64,000 nt of DNA from Actinoplanes sp. TBRC 11911. Its GTDB lineage: Bacteria; Actinomycetota; Actinomycetes; Mycobacteriales; Micromonosporaceae. Positions 54,301-63,554 of the stretch are shown piece after piece. The notes under the pieces are model-generated. The model was not told the origin of the DNA. It worked only from the letters and a program-made list of their open reading frames with translations, and ran no database searches. Position 1 is the stretch's first letter. Each line of letters starts with the position of its first letter. Position numbers and translations under genes: made by a program. Location of the stretch: NCBI RefSeq assembly GCF_012933445.1, contig NZ_JABBNC010000017.1, positions 62,001-126,000 of the forward strand, given 5' to 3'.

Positions 54301-54934
54301 CATCGCCGTGCTGGGCGCCGGCCACACCGGCCCGATCATCGCCCGGATGGGGGTGGAGACCGGCCATCACGTGTCGCTGTCCGCGTCCGGCGACCCGCAG
54401 AAGATCGCGCTGATCACCCAGGTGCTGGTCCCCGGGGCCGAGCCGCGGTGGGGTGCCGAGGCGGTCCGCGACGCCAAGATCGTGGTGCTGGCGATGCCGT
54501 TGCACGCGTTCCAGAAGCTCGACCCGGCCCTCTTCGAGGGCAAGCTCGTCATCGACATCATGAACTACTGGCCGCCGACCGACGGCGACCAGCCGCTGTT
54601 CGACGTCGCCGGGCGCGGCAGCAGCGAGATCGTGGCCGAGGGGCTGGCCGGTGCCACCGTGGTCAAGACCCTGAACCACATCGGCTACCACGACATGGAC
54701 GACCGCCGCCGCCCGGCCGGGGCGCCGGACCGGCTGGCGATGGGCGTGGCCGGCGACGACCCGGCGGCCGTGGCCCGGGTCGCGGCGCTGGTCGACAGCT
54801 TCGGGTACGAACCGATCGTGTTCGACAGCCTGGCCGCCGGCCGCGACTTCGAGCCGGGCAGCCCGGTCTTCGGCGCGCTGATGACCCCCGCCGAGTTCCT
54901 GGCCGCGCTGGTCCCCGCGCAGCGCGCGGCCTGA
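54293..54934 (+). CDS. NADP-binding F420-reductase-like oxidoreductase
   Basis: 213-aa Rossmann protein, similar to F420H2:NADP oxidoreductase-like NAD(P)-binding proteins. The N-terminal GAGHTG matches GxGxxG (about residues 8-13), followed by a strand/helix pattern with IVVLAMPLHA and VVKTLNHIGY. The second cofactor and substrate are not readable. The ATG lies inside the MarR gene end (8-bp overlap), with GGAG upstream, so it is very likely under that regulator. Confidence 0.82.
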   Translation: MSDIAVLGAGHTGPIIARMGVETGHHVSLSASGDPQKIALITQVLVPGAEPRWGAEAVRDAKIVVLAMPLHAFQKLDPALFEGKLVIDIMNYWPPTDGDQPLFDVAGRGSSEIVAEGLAGATVVKTLNHIGYHDMDDRRRPAGAPDRLAMGVAGDDPAAVARVAALVDSFGYEPIVFDSLAAGRDFEPGSPVFGALMTPAEFLAALVPAQRAA

Positions 54935-55024
54935 CCCCGGCGCCGGAAACCCGCCGCACCGCCGGTGAACAGGGACGTCGGTGATCGTCGGCACAAACCT
55001 CGCACAACGCCCCGAGCGCGTGCC

Positions 55025-55037
55025 TACGGTGGGGTCG
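55025..55037 (+). promoter_or_regulatory. Possible leaderless promoter of trpC
   Basis: A TACGGT -10-like hexamer (55025-55030) ends 6 bp before the GTG, the spacing seen in leaderless actinobacterial genes. The -35 region is weak (GCACAA), so this is tentative. No Trp-codon leader peptide or attenuator is visible upstream. Confidence 0.35.
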
Positions 55038-55852
55038 TGACAGAGATTCCCAGTGTGCTGGACCAGATCTTGGCAGGGGTCCGCGAGGACGTCGAGGCGC
55101 GCCGCGCCACGGTGAGCCTGGACGAGATCAAGCGACGCGCGGCCGCGTCGCCGGCGCCCCGCGACGCGTACGCGGCTCTCGCCCGGCCCGGCGTGTCGGT
55201 GATCGCCGAGGTGAAGCGCAAGTCCCCGTCGAAGGGTGACCTCGCGACGATCGCCGACCCGGCCGCGCTGGCCGCCGACTACGAGGCCGGCGGCGCGACG
55301 TGGATCAGCGTGCTGACCGAGGAGCGGCGCTTCAACGGCTCGCTCGACGATCTGCGGGCCGTCCGCGCCGCCGTCGACGTGCCGGTGCTGCGCAAGGACT
55401 TCATGTACGACGCCTACCAGGTGTACGAGGCACGGGCGTACGGGGCCGACGTGATTTTGCTGATCGTCGCGGCTCTGGACGACGACAAGCTGCGTGAGCT
55501 GCGGGTGCTGGCCGAGGACGAGCTGGGGCTGACCGCGCTGGTCGAGGTGCACGACGAGTCGGAGGTGGCCCGCGCGGCCGCGTCCGGCGCCCGGATCATC
55601 GGGGTCAACGCGCGCAACCTGCGCACCCTCGAGGTGGATCCGGCCCAGTTCGAGAAGCTCGCGCCGCAGCTGCCGGCCACTGTGCTGAAGGTGGCCGAGT
55701 CCGGCATCCGCGGCCCGCAGGATCTGATCCGGTACGCCGAGGCCGGCGCGGACGCGGCGCTGGTCGGCGAGGGCCTGGTCACGACGCAGAGCCCGCGGGA
55801 GGCCGCCGCCGCGCTGGTCGCCGCCGGAGCGCGGACGACGACCAGCCGCTGA
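55037..55852 (+). CDS. trpC: Indole-3-glycerol phosphate synthase
   Basis: 271-aa TIM-barrel enzyme; it closes the indole ring from CdRP in tryptophan synthesis. Active-site residues are readable: Glu58 and Lys60 (IAEVKRKSPSKG), Lys120 (VLRKDFM), the VEVHDE Glu, and GVNARNL/VAESGI phosphate-loop motifs. Start GTG 55037. Length is normal. It stands alone: no other trp gene is next to it, and the downstream gene is convergent. It may be the housekeeping copy split from the operon or an extra copy. Confidence 0.95.
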   Translation: MTEIPSVLDQILAGVREDVEARRATVSLDEIKRRAAASPAPRDAYAALARPGVSVIAEVKRKSPSKGDLATIADPAALAADYEAGGATWISVLTEERRFNGSLDDLRAVRAAVDVPVLRKDFMYDAYQVYEARAYGADVILLIVAALDDDKLRELRVLAEDELGLTALVEVHDESEVARAAASGARIIGVNARNLRTLEVDPAQFEKLAPQLPATVLKVAESGIRGPQDLIRYAEAGADAALVGEGLVTTQSPREAAAALVAAGARTTTSR

Positions 55853-55862
55853 GCGGTGCCCG

Positions 55863-57254
55863 TCAGGCGGGCGGGATGTTGTGGTTCATCCGGAACATGT
55901 TGCCGGGGTCGACGCGGGCCTTGATCCCGGCCAGCCGGTCGAACCGCTCCGGGCCCCACGCCAGGCGTACCTCGCCCGGCGTGGTGGCCTCCTCCTTGGA
56001 CAGGAAGTTCACCATCCGGCGGTCCCCGGCCGACCACGGCGCGAACGTCTCGACCATCCGGTCGAGCCAGCCGCGCATCTCGCCGGCCTGCTCGGGGCCG
56101 CCCACCCCGAAGGCGAACATCACGTACGGGATGCCGCGGGTGGACACCGCGTCCGGCACCGCGGGCTCGCGGTCGAAGGCGCCGCCCAGGGCCCGCACCT
56201 CGACGCTGACCAGCGGGTTGTCCGAGGCCGCCCCGGCGAATTCGACCAGCGCGTCGAGCGCCTCGGCCGGGAACTCGCCCAGCGTGGTGGTGCGGTCGTA
56301 GTACGGGATCGGCTCGGTCGGGTCCAGGTGGATCAGCGCGGTCTCGGTGAACGGTCGCGTCTGCACCGCGTCGAGCAGCGCGGGGGCGGCCGCCCGGATC
56401 GGCGCGAACAGCCGCTCACCGTCGGCAGCGGCACCCAGGTACGCGAACCGGACGTGCAGCACGAAGGCGCCCCGCAACGGCGCCGGCAGGTCGGGCAGGG
56501 GTGGCAGCCGCTGCACGGCGAACGATGTCGTCGCCTCCTCCGGCAGCTCCGGCGCCCACGTCCGCCACACGCTCAGCACGTCGGCCAGGTCCTCGCCGGC
56601 GAAGTGCACTCCCCCGCCGTAGAAGTCGGTGACCGGGAACAGCTCGAACTCGATCGCGGTGACCACGCCGAAGTTGCCCTTGCCGCCGCGCAGCGCCCAG
56701 AACAGGCCGGGGTCGCTGTCCGCGGTCACCGCCCCGAGCGAACCGTCCGCGGTGACCAGCTCGATGCGGGTGACGTGGTCGGCGGCGTACCCGTGGGTGC
56801 GGCCCAGCACCGGGCCCTGCCCGCCGCCCAGCGTGTAGCCGACCACCCCGACGCCCGGCGCCGAACCGCTCAGCGGCGCGAGCCCGTGCGGGACCGACTC
56901 GGCCACCACCGTCCGCCAGCGCACCCCGGCCTCGGCGCGGCCGGTCCGGGTGTCCGGATCGATCCGGACACCCTGCATCCGGGACGTGTTGATCAGGACG
57001 GCGCCCTCGGCGTCGCGGGTCACCTGGTGCGCGGTCGCCTTCACCGCCACCGGCAGCCCGCGGCTCGCCGCGAAGCGGACCGCGGCCTGCACGTCGGCCG
57101 CGCTGAGCACCCCGACCGCCACGGCCGGCGCCAGCGGGTTGTTCAGGTTGTTCGAGGCCACCTCGGCCGCGTAGCCCTCGTCGCCGGGCAGGTATACCGG
57201 CCCGGCGACGGTGGCGCGCAGTTCGGCAACCTCCAGCAAGGCTGTCTCAGTCAC
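55863..57254 (-). CDS. FAD-linked oxidoreductase, berberine-bridge-enzyme type
   Basis: 463-aa flavin oxidase of the BBE/GOOX-like family. FAD-binding domain (about 20-190) with His76 in KATAHQ, the usual 8alpha-His linkage, and GGGQG/GGKGNFGVV motifs. The C-terminal BBE element ends RVDPGNMFRMNHNIPP. In bicovalent members a Cys precedes the Pro of the GxCPxxG motif; here it reads GSAPG (Ala132), so only one covalent bond is expected. No Tat signal is seen, so it may be cytoplasmic. Start GTG 57254 with GGGGGAAC upstream. Substrate unknown. Confidence 0.9.
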   Translation of the reverse strand: MTETALLEVAELRATVAGPVYLPGDEGYAAEVASNNLNNPLAPAVAVGVLSAADVQAAVRFAASRGLPVAVKATAHQVTRDAEGAVLINTSRMQGVRIDPDTRTGRAEAGVRWRTVVAESVPHGLAPLSGSAPGVGVVGYTLGGGQGPVLGRTHGYAADHVTRIELVTADGSLGAVTADSDPGLFWALRGGKGNFGVVTAIEFELFPVTDFYGGGVHFAGEDLADVLSVWRTWAPELPEEATTSFAVQRLPPLPDLPAPLRGAFVLHVRFAYLGAAADGERLFAPIRAAAPALLDAVQTRPFTETALIHLDPTEPIPYYDRTTTLGEFPAEALDALVEFAGAASDNPLVSVEVRALGGAFDREPAVPDAVSTRGIPYVMFAFGVGGPEQAGEMRGWLDRMVETFAPWSAGDRRMVNFLSKEEATTPGEVRLAWGPERFDRLAGIKARVDPGNMFRMNHNIPPA

Positions 57255-57360
57255 AGTTCCCCCAGTTATGTGGTGCTTCCGTCGGGGACGAAGCTAGCGG
57301 GGAGAACTCGGTGCCTGAGGTGTGAGAACCGCCATTGACCTGCGGATGAACGCCGGGCGG

Positions 57361-58308
57361 TCAGGCGAAGAGATCACGTAGCCAGCGCAGATTGATCGGG
57401 GGCTGGAACGTGTCGCCGCTCTCGTGCCCGTTGTACGGCCACACCTGCAACCGCTTCGGGCCCGCGTACCGGTGGTAGGCGGCGTACACGGTGGAGGGCG
57501 GGCAGATGTCGTCCATCAGGGCGACCGTGTAGAGCGCCGGCGCCCTCCCCCGGGCCGCGAAATGCAGGCCGTCGAAGTAACCCAGAGTGGTGAACACGTC
57601 GTCGGCCCGGTCCCGGTTGGCCCTCAGCATGTCGGCCAGCTCCCGGTACGGGTACCCGTCGGTGATCTCGCTGGCCCGCCGGAAATGGGTGAGGAACGGG
57701 ACGTCGATGATCGCCCCGGCCAGCCCGGTGCGCAGGCCCGCCACCGCCTGCGCGAGGCCGCCGCCCTGGCTGGCCCCGGCCACCACGATCCGCGACGCGT
57801 CGACCTCGGGGCGTTGGGCCGCGGCGTCCACGGCCCGGACCGCGTCGGTGAACAGCCGCCGGTAGTAGTACTGGTCACGGTCGAGCACGCCGCGGGTGAG
57901 CAGGCCGACGTGCTGCGGGCCGACGCCGGGCAGGTCGGGGGTGTCGCCGTCGCCCTGGCCACGCGAGTCCATCACGAAGACCGCGTACCCCGCCGCGGGC
58001 CAGACCAGCCACTCGTGCGGACGGCCGCGGCCACCGCCGTACCCGATGAACTGAATGATCGTCGGCAGCGGCCCGGCCTGCGCCGCCGGGGTGAGGAACC
58101 AGCCGGCCACCGGCGTGCCGCCGAAGCCGGTGAAGCGCACGTCGTAGACCTCGACGTTCGGCAGCAGCGCGTCATACGGCGTGAACGTGGCTTCCACGGT
58201 GCTCTGGGAAGCCAACGTGGACTGCCAGAAGGCGTCGAAGCCGGCCGGTTCCTCGACGACGGGCCGGTAGTTCTCGAGCTCGGCTACGGGCAGATCGAAC
58301 TGTGCCAT
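57361..58308 (-). CDS. Acetyl xylan esterase / CE7 deacetylase
   Basis: 315-aa alpha/beta hydrolase of carbohydrate esterase family 7 (acetyl xylan esterase/cephalosporin-C deacetylase). Ser180 in GASQGG, Asp266 or 267 in LMDDICPPS and His295 in YNGHESG form the triad; RGQGD is the CE7 signature. No signal peptide, so it acts on imported acetylated oligosaccharides. Last gene of the galactoside operon, 6 bp after the permease, with AAAGGA upstream. Confidence 0.93.
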   Translation of the reverse strand: MAQFDLPVAELENYRPVVEEPAGFDAFWQSTLASQSTVEATFTPYDALLPNVEVYDVRFTGFGGTPVAGWFLTPAAQAGPLPTIIQFIGYGGGRGRPHEWLVWPAAGYAVFVMDSRGQGDGDTPDLPGVGPQHVGLLTRGVLDRDQYYYRRLFTDAVRAVDAAAQRPEVDASRIVVAGASQGGGLAQAVAGLRTGLAGAIIDVPFLTHFRRASEITDGYPYRELADMLRANRDRADDVFTTLGYFDGLHFAARGRAPALYTVALMDDICPPSTVYAAYHRYAGPKRLQVWPYNGHESGDTFQPPINLRWLRDLFA

Positions 58309-58314
58309 CCAGAC

Positions 58315-59181
58315 CTATCCTTTGCTGGCGCCGAGGGTGAGCCCGGCGACGAAGTGCCGTTGCAGTGCGAGGTAGACGATAAGCGTCGGGATCACGGTGA
58401 GGGTGGCGCCCGCGGCGATCAGGTTGTAGTTCATCAGGAACTGGCCCTGCAGGCTGTTGACCCCGGTGGTGATGGGCAGCCGGTCGCCGCTGGAGAGGAA
58501 CAGCAGCGGCCAGAAGAAGTCGTTGTAGAGCCAGATCACCTGCAGGGTGGCGAGCGCGGCCAGGGCCGGCCGGGTCAGCGGCAGGATGATGCGCCGGAAC
58601 TGCCGCCACACGCCGGCGCCGTCCACCAGCGCCGCCTCGGTGAGCTCGCCGGGCAGCGTCTTCATGTAGTTGGACAGCACGAACGTGCAGAACCCGAGCT
58701 GGAAGGCGACCTCGACGGCGATCACCGCGTAGTAGGTGTCCAGCAGCGATCCCGAGGTGCTGAGCACGTACGGGAGCGGGGTGTGTTTGAACATCTCGAA
58801 CAGCGGCGCGGCGAGGACCTGCGGCGGCAGCATGTTGCCCGCGGTGAACAGGATCAGCAGGGTGACGTTGAACTTCCACGTGTACCGGCTGACCGCGAAC
58901 GCCATCATCGACGCCAGCGCCAGGGTGAGCAGCACGGACGGCACGGCTATGTAGAGCGAGTTCACGAAATATCGGGGTAAATCGCCGTCGGTCCAGGCCG
59001 TGCCGAAATTGTGCAGGTTGAACGGCCCGTGCAGGCTCCAATAGCCGTACTTGTCGGTGACCTCCTTGGGCCGCAACGAGGTGTAGAGCGTCCACAGCAG
59101 AGGGGCGAGCCACAACGCGGACATGGCGAGCAGAAACACATGGGTGCCACTGTGTCTAACGTTTTGGGTAGGGCGGCGCAT
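58315..59181 (-). CDS. CUT1 sugar ABC transporter permease (MalG-like)
   Basis: 288-aa permease with six membrane segments and the EAA loop reading EAALVDGAGVWRQFRRI. Start ATG 59181 shares its first base with the upstream stop (TGATG). Together with the preceding permease it forms a carbohydrate channel. No ATPase gene is in the operon, so a shared (MsiK-type) ATPase elsewhere is inferred. Confidence 0.93.
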   Translation of the reverse strand: MRRPTQNVRHSGTHVFLLAMSALWLAPLLWTLYTSLRPKEVTDKYGYWSLHGPFNLHNFGTAWTDGDLPRYFVNSLYIAVPSVLLTLALASMMAFAVSRYTWKFNVTLLILFTAGNMLPPQVLAAPLFEMFKHTPLPYVLSTSGSLLDTYYAVIAVEVAFQLGFCTFVLSNYMKTLPGELTEAALVDGAGVWRQFRRIILPLTRPALAALATLQVIWLYNDFFWPLLFLSSGDRLPITTGVNSLQGQFLMNYNLIAAGATLTVIPTLIVYLALQRHFVAGLTLGASKG

Positions 59182-60134
59182 CAGTCTGCCTTCCGGAACG
59201 TGCGGACCAGGTAGATGACGATCGGGATGAGCGAGACGATCAGCAGCAGCACCGCCAGCGCCGAGCCGACGCCGATGACCTGGCCCTCGCCGACCAGGTT
59301 CTGGATGACCAGCACGCTGAGCAGTTCGAGGCCGTTGGTGCCGTGGTTGATCACCCAGACGATGTCGAACGCGCGCAGCGCCTCGATGAACGTGATCACC
59401 ACGACCAGGATGTTGATCTGCCGCATCGCCGGGAAGACGACCCGGAACAGGGTCTGCCGGCCGGTCGCGCCGTCGATCGACGCGGCCTCGCGCAGGCTCG
59501 GGTCCAGCCCCTTCAACCCGGCCAGGTACAGCACCATGATGTAGCCGGCGTGCCGCCAGCCGGTCGCGATCAAGGCCGCCCACAGGTTGACGTGCGGATC
59601 GCCGAGCCAGTCCACCGCGCCGTTGGTCCCGGCCGTACCCAGAAGGTTGTTGAGAAGTCCCTCGTTGCGGGCGTAGACCAGCTGCCAGACGATGCCGACG
59701 AGCACCAGCGACAGCATCACCGGGGTGAAAAAGACGCTCTGATACAGGCGGGTGAAGCGGATCTGCTGGTCGAGCACGACCGCGAGCAGGACGCCGAGCG
59801 GGGTGGCGACCAGCGCGAGGAACCCCAGCCAGATCACGTTGTGCGCGATGGCCGGCCAGAACGGCGGGTAGTCCCGCAGCGCGTATCGGTAGTTGTCCAG
59901 GCCCACCGGCTTGATGCCGGAGAGGGCGAGCCCGTTCCACCGGGTGACGGACAACCCGATGGACAGCAGCGTGGGGATCCAGATGAGCACGGCCTGGATC
60001 AGCGTGGGCACGCCCACCATCAGGCCGAGCACCAGCCGGTCGGAGCCGGTCAGACGCCGCACCCGGCCGGCACGCGCACGCGGCGCGCGCTCAACCTCGG
60101 TGGCGACCGGCACGGGAGCGGTCGTCTGCGTCAT
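59181..60134 (-). CDS. CUT1 sugar ABC transporter permease (MalF-like)
   Basis: 317-aa permease. A basic N-terminus of about 33 aa precedes six membrane segments; EAA loop EAASIDGATGRQTLFRVV. The ATG is 4 bp after the solute-binding gene stop. The end overlaps the next permease by one base. Confidence 0.93.
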   Translation of the reverse strand: MTQTTAPVPVATEVERAPRARAGRVRRLTGSDRLVLGLMVGVPTLIQAVLIWIPTLLSIGLSVTRWNGLALSGIKPVGLDNYRYALRDYPPFWPAIAHNVIWLGFLALVATPLGVLLAVVLDQQIRFTRLYQSVFFTPVMLSLVLVGIVWQLVYARNEGLLNNLLGTAGTNGAVDWLGDPHVNLWAALIATGWRHAGYIMVLYLAGLKGLDPSLREAASIDGATGRQTLFRVVFPAMRQINILVVVITFIEALRAFDIVWVINHGTNGLELLSVLVIQNLVGEGQVIGVGSALAVLLLIVSLIPIVIYLVRTFRKAD

Positions 60135-60138
60135 CGGA

Positions 60139-61395
60139 TCACGCGGCCGCGTACAAGGTCTTGGCCTGTGTCTCCAGGTTCTTCAGGTCGACCTTGCCGT
60201 CCTTCAGGAAGCTCTGCAGGGCGGGGATCATCACGTTGTTCGCCATGGCCGGCAGCGCGTCGCGGTCGAAGAACTGGCTCACCTTCTTCGACTGCGCGAT
60301 CATCTCGGCGGCCTTCTTCTGGATCGGGGAGAACGTCGAGGTGTTCGCGTCCGCCGCGGTCTGCAGGTTCGACGAGTCCTTCGAGGCGTACGCGTCCTGC
60401 GCCGCACCGGTGCCGAGGAAGGACAGGAAGTCCATCGCGGCCTTGTTCTTCTCGGCCCGTCTGGTCATCACGAAGCCGTCGATGGGCGCCTCGATCGCGT
60501 CGGTGCCCTCGACCGCGATCGCCGGGAACGGGAAGAAGTCCAGATCGTCCACGATGGACTTGTCGGTGATCTCCTGGAGCAGGAACGTGCCGATCAGGTA
60601 CATGCCGGATTTCTTGTTCGCCATGTTGTGCGCGGCCTGCTGCCAGGTCGCGCCCAGCGCGCCGGTGTCCTGATAGGGCAGCAGCGCCGTCCAGTTGTCG
60701 AAGACGGCCTGCACCTTGGGCGAGTCCCAGGATTCGTGGTGCGCGCACAGGTCGACGTGGAACTGGTAGCCGTTGGTCCGCATGTTCAGGTAGTCGAACG
60801 TGCCCATCGCGGGCCAGCCGTCCTTGTCGCCGAACGCGATCGGCGACAGGCCGTCCTTCTTCATCGTGGCGCACAGGGCGAGCAGCTCGTCCCACGTGCC
60901 CGGCACCTGGTACCCGTGCTGCTGCCACACGCTCTTGCGGTAGAAGACGGCCCACGGGTAGTTGTAGTTGGGAATCAGATACTTCTTGCCCTGGTACGCG
61001 GACGCGTCGGCGAGACCGGCCCCGAAGTTCTTGCCGATCGTCTCCCAGGCGTCGTCGACCGGCGCGAGCAGCCCCTTGCCGGCGTAGTACCGCATCCGGT
61101 ACCCGGCGAACCAGGTGATGACGTCCTCGGGGTTGGCCTGCAGGTAGGTACTGATGTTGTTGACCAGCTGGTCGCGGGGCATGACGTTGAGGCGGACGGT
61201 GTCCCCGGACTGCTGCTGGAAGAGGTCGACCATGGCCTGGATGCCGGACTTCGGGACGGCGTCGGCCAGACCGGAGCCGAGCGAGGTGGCCTTGGAATCG
61301 GCGGCCTGGGTGGCGGGGTCGCCGCCGCTGCACGCGGCGAGGATCGGGATGGCTCCTAGTGCGGCGGTTCCTTTGAGGACGGAACGACGATGCAT
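60139..61395 (-). CDS. Sugar ABC transporter substrate-binding lipoprotein
   Basis: 418-aa CUT1 solute-binding protein. The N-terminus has RR (3-4) in MHRRSVLKG, a hydrophobic core and a lipobox ILAAC with Cys22, so a Tat-type lipoprotein signal is possible. The mature part has the family 1 solute-binding pattern. The gene lies between the GH36 alpha-galactosidase and the permeases; GGAG lies upstream. The ligand is probably an alpha-galactoside oligosaccharide, by context. Confidence 0.92.
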   Translation of the reverse strand: MHRRSVLKGTAALGAIPILAACSGGDPATQAADSKATSLGSGLADAVPKSGIQAMVDLFQQQSGDTVRLNVMPRDQLVNNISTYLQANPEDVITWFAGYRMRYYAGKGLLAPVDDAWETIGKNFGAGLADASAYQGKKYLIPNYNYPWAVFYRKSVWQQHGYQVPGTWDELLALCATMKKDGLSPIAFGDKDGWPAMGTFDYLNMRTNGYQFHVDLCAHHESWDSPKVQAVFDNWTALLPYQDTGALGATWQQAAHNMANKKSGMYLIGTFLLQEITDKSIVDDLDFFPFPAIAVEGTDAIEAPIDGFVMTRRAEKNKAAMDFLSFLGTGAAQDAYASKDSSNLQTAADANTSTFSPIQKKAAEMIAQSKKVSQFFDRDALPAMANNVMIPALQSFLKDGKVDLKNLETQAKTLYAAA

Positions 61396-61412
61396 GACAG
61401 CTCCACGGTGGA

Positions 61413-63500
61413 TTAGGGCAGTCTGGTGAGCCGGACGAGCGCACTCGCGTGGTCGCCGGCCGGCATGTCGAGGGGCAGCCCTTTTTCTTGAAGCACGGCC
61501 CCTTGATAGGTGCGTCCGGTGTCGAGATCCCGATACACGGCACCGGCCTCCACCGCGGACAACGGCAGGGGCCCGGGAGTGTGGCCGTACGGGCGGCTCG
61601 GCAGCCAGGCGAGAATCACGTGATCGTCGTTCAGCGTGTACTGCACCCCGGTCAGGGTGCCGGCGCCGGTGAGCCGGTACGCCGTGCCGTGCTGGACGAC
61701 GGGTCGGACGCGCTTGTATTCGCGGACGAGGTCGGCGGCCTCCTCAAGCTCGTCGGGGGTCCAGGTGGTCAGGTCGCCACCGAGGCCGAGGACGCCGGCC
61801 ATGGACACGTGGAAACGGAACCGCAGCGGGGTGGACCGCGCGGTGGTCACGTTCGGGCTGTCGGTCACCCAGGCACCCATCACCTGGGCCGGGAACACCT
61901 GAGCGAAGCCGTTCTGGATCGCGATCCGGTCGATCGGATCGGTGTTGTCGGACGGCCACACCTGGTCGGTGCGAGCGAGGATGCCGAGGTCCGCCCGGCC
62001 GCCCCCGCCGGCGCACGACTCGATGCGCAGCCCGGGATGGCCGGCGCGGAGCCGATCCATGATCTGGTGCACGGCCCGGGTGTGGTCGAGATACACCCGG
62101 TCCGGGTCGGCGTGCCCGGGCCATCCCGCCTCGGTGAAGGGGCGGTTGCAGTCCCACTTGAGGAAGTCGATGCCGTGCTCGCCGACGAGCCGGTCGAGCC
62201 AGGCGTGCGTCCAGTCGCGGACGTCCGGGCGGGCCAGGTTGAGCACGAGCTGGTGGCGCATCTCGGTGCGGCGGCGGTTCGCGGTGTGCAGCACCCAGTC
62301 GGGGTGCTCGCGGTAGAGGTCGCTGTCCGGGTTGACCATCTCCGGTTCCACCCAGATGCCGAACTTCATGCCACTCTGCCGTACCGCGGCGACCAGGTTC
62401 GTCAGGCCGTGCGGGAAACGCTCCGGGTTCGGCGTCCAGTCGCCAAGGCCCTTGCGTTCGTTCGCGCGCCGCCCGAACCAGCCGTCGTCCATCACGAACA
62501 TCTCGGCGCCGACCTCGGCCGCCCGCCGGGCGAGGGCGATCTGCCCGGCCTCGTCCACGTCGAAGTGGGTGGCCTCCCACGAGTTGTAGAGGACCGGGCG
62601 CAGCTCCTCCGGATGCGGCAGAATATTTGCCCTTATATACGCATGCCACGTCCGGCTCACCCCTCCGAAGCCGGCCGTGGAGTACACACCGGCGAAGACC
62701 GGGGTCCGCAGGGTCTCGCCCGCGGTCAGCGTCCAGGTCAGGCCCTCATGCCCGAAACCCCCGGTCCATCCCGTACGCCCTCCCGGGTCCCGTTGCACCG
62801 TGACGCGCCAGCTTCCGCTCCAGGCCAGGGCCGTGCTCCAGACCTCGCCGTGCTCCTCGCCCGCGGTGCCGTCGTCGAGCGCGAGCCACGGGTTCGCGTG
62901 ATGGCTGGTGAGGCCGCGGCGGCTGGTCAGCACGGTCTCGGCGGCGGCGAGCTCACCGCGCCGCAGGCGGAACTCGCTGTTCCAGGCGCCGACCAGGTGG
63001 CTGAGCCGTCGAGGGCCGGCCGGCACGGTCCACGCCGCGGAGTCGCAGCGCTGCAGCGTGACCGGCTCGTGGCCGGTGTTGGTGACCTCGGTCCAGCGCT
63101 CCACGACGTCGCCGCGCATCCGGTAGTGCAGCTTGACGGTCAGCGGGTAGTGCCGGTCGGCGAGGTCGATACGCAGGTGAGCGTCCTCGACGATCTCGTG
63201 GCCGAGGTACTTCCACTCGATGCCGCGGCCCAGATCGGCCCAGCGCACCTGCAACGCGGCCGGCCCGAAGTGCGCCCCGCCCTCGACCGGCAGCTCGTCG
63301 GCGCCGGCCTTCTCCTCGAAGCTGCTGGCCGCCGGGTCCGGGGGCTCCTGCCCGACCAACGCGGCCGCTTCCTCCACAGTGACCGGCGCACCCCAGTGCA
63401 CATGGCGGACACAGTCGTCGGCGTCGAGCCGGACGGCGTAGGCGGTGGAGGTCCCGGTCAGCAGCCACAGGCGCAGGCGGGGTTCGTAAGCGACTCGCAT
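61413..63500 (-). CDS. Alpha-galactosidase, glycoside hydrolase family 36
   Basis: 695-aa GH36 enzyme that removes terminal alpha-galactose from oligosaccharides (raffinose, melibiose, galactomannan fragments). N-terminal beta-sandwich (about 1-290) and a TIM barrel with nucleophile Asp450 (FLKWDCN) and acid/base Asp518 (SDNTDPIDR); WVEPEMVN and CAGGGGR are also present. I chose ATG 63500 because AAGGA lies just upstream and a promoter is readable before it; a GTG five codons earlier is less likely. No signal peptide, so cytoplasmic. First gene of the operon with the importer and the CE7 esterase. Confidence 0.95.
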   Translation of the reverse strand: MRVAYEPRLRLWLLTGTSTAYAVRLDADDCVRHVHWGAPVTVEEAAALVGQEPPDPAASSFEEKAGADELPVEGGAHFGPAALQVRWADLGRGIEWKYLGHEIVEDAHLRIDLADRHYPLTVKLHYRMRGDVVERWTEVTNTGHEPVTLQRCDSAAWTVPAGPRRLSHLVGAWNSEFRLRRGELAAAETVLTSRRGLTSHHANPWLALDDGTAGEEHGEVWSTALAWSGSWRVTVQRDPGGRTGWTGGFGHEGLTWTLTAGETLRTPVFAGVYSTAGFGGVSRTWHAYIRANILPHPEELRPVLYNSWEATHFDVDEAGQIALARRAAEVGAEMFVMDDGWFGRRANERKGLGDWTPNPERFPHGLTNLVAAVRQSGMKFGIWVEPEMVNPDSDLYREHPDWVLHTANRRRTEMRHQLVLNLARPDVRDWTHAWLDRLVGEHGIDFLKWDCNRPFTEAGWPGHADPDRVYLDHTRAVHQIMDRLRAGHPGLRIESCAGGGGRADLGILARTDQVWPSDNTDPIDRIAIQNGFAQVFPAQVMGAWVTDSPNVTTARSTPLRFRFHVSMAGVLGLGGDLTTWTPDELEEAADLVREYKRVRPVVQHGTAYRLTGAGTLTGVQYTLNDDHVILAWLPSRPYGHTPGPLPLSAVEAGAVYRDLDTGRTYQGAVLQEKGLPLDMPAGDHASALVRLTRLP

Positions 63501-63516
63501 CAAGATCCTTACCAAG

Positions 63517-63554
63517 TGATGAACAGCGCAGAGATTAGGAGCGATGATGAACAG
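63517..63554. promoter_or_regulatory. Two TGATGAACAG direct repeats (operator candidates)
   Basis: 10-bp copies at 63517-63526 and 63545-63554, 28 bp apart (about 2.7 helical turns), flank the -10 of the galactosidase promoter. A ROK-family regulator is divergent and is the likely binder. Confidence 0.5.
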
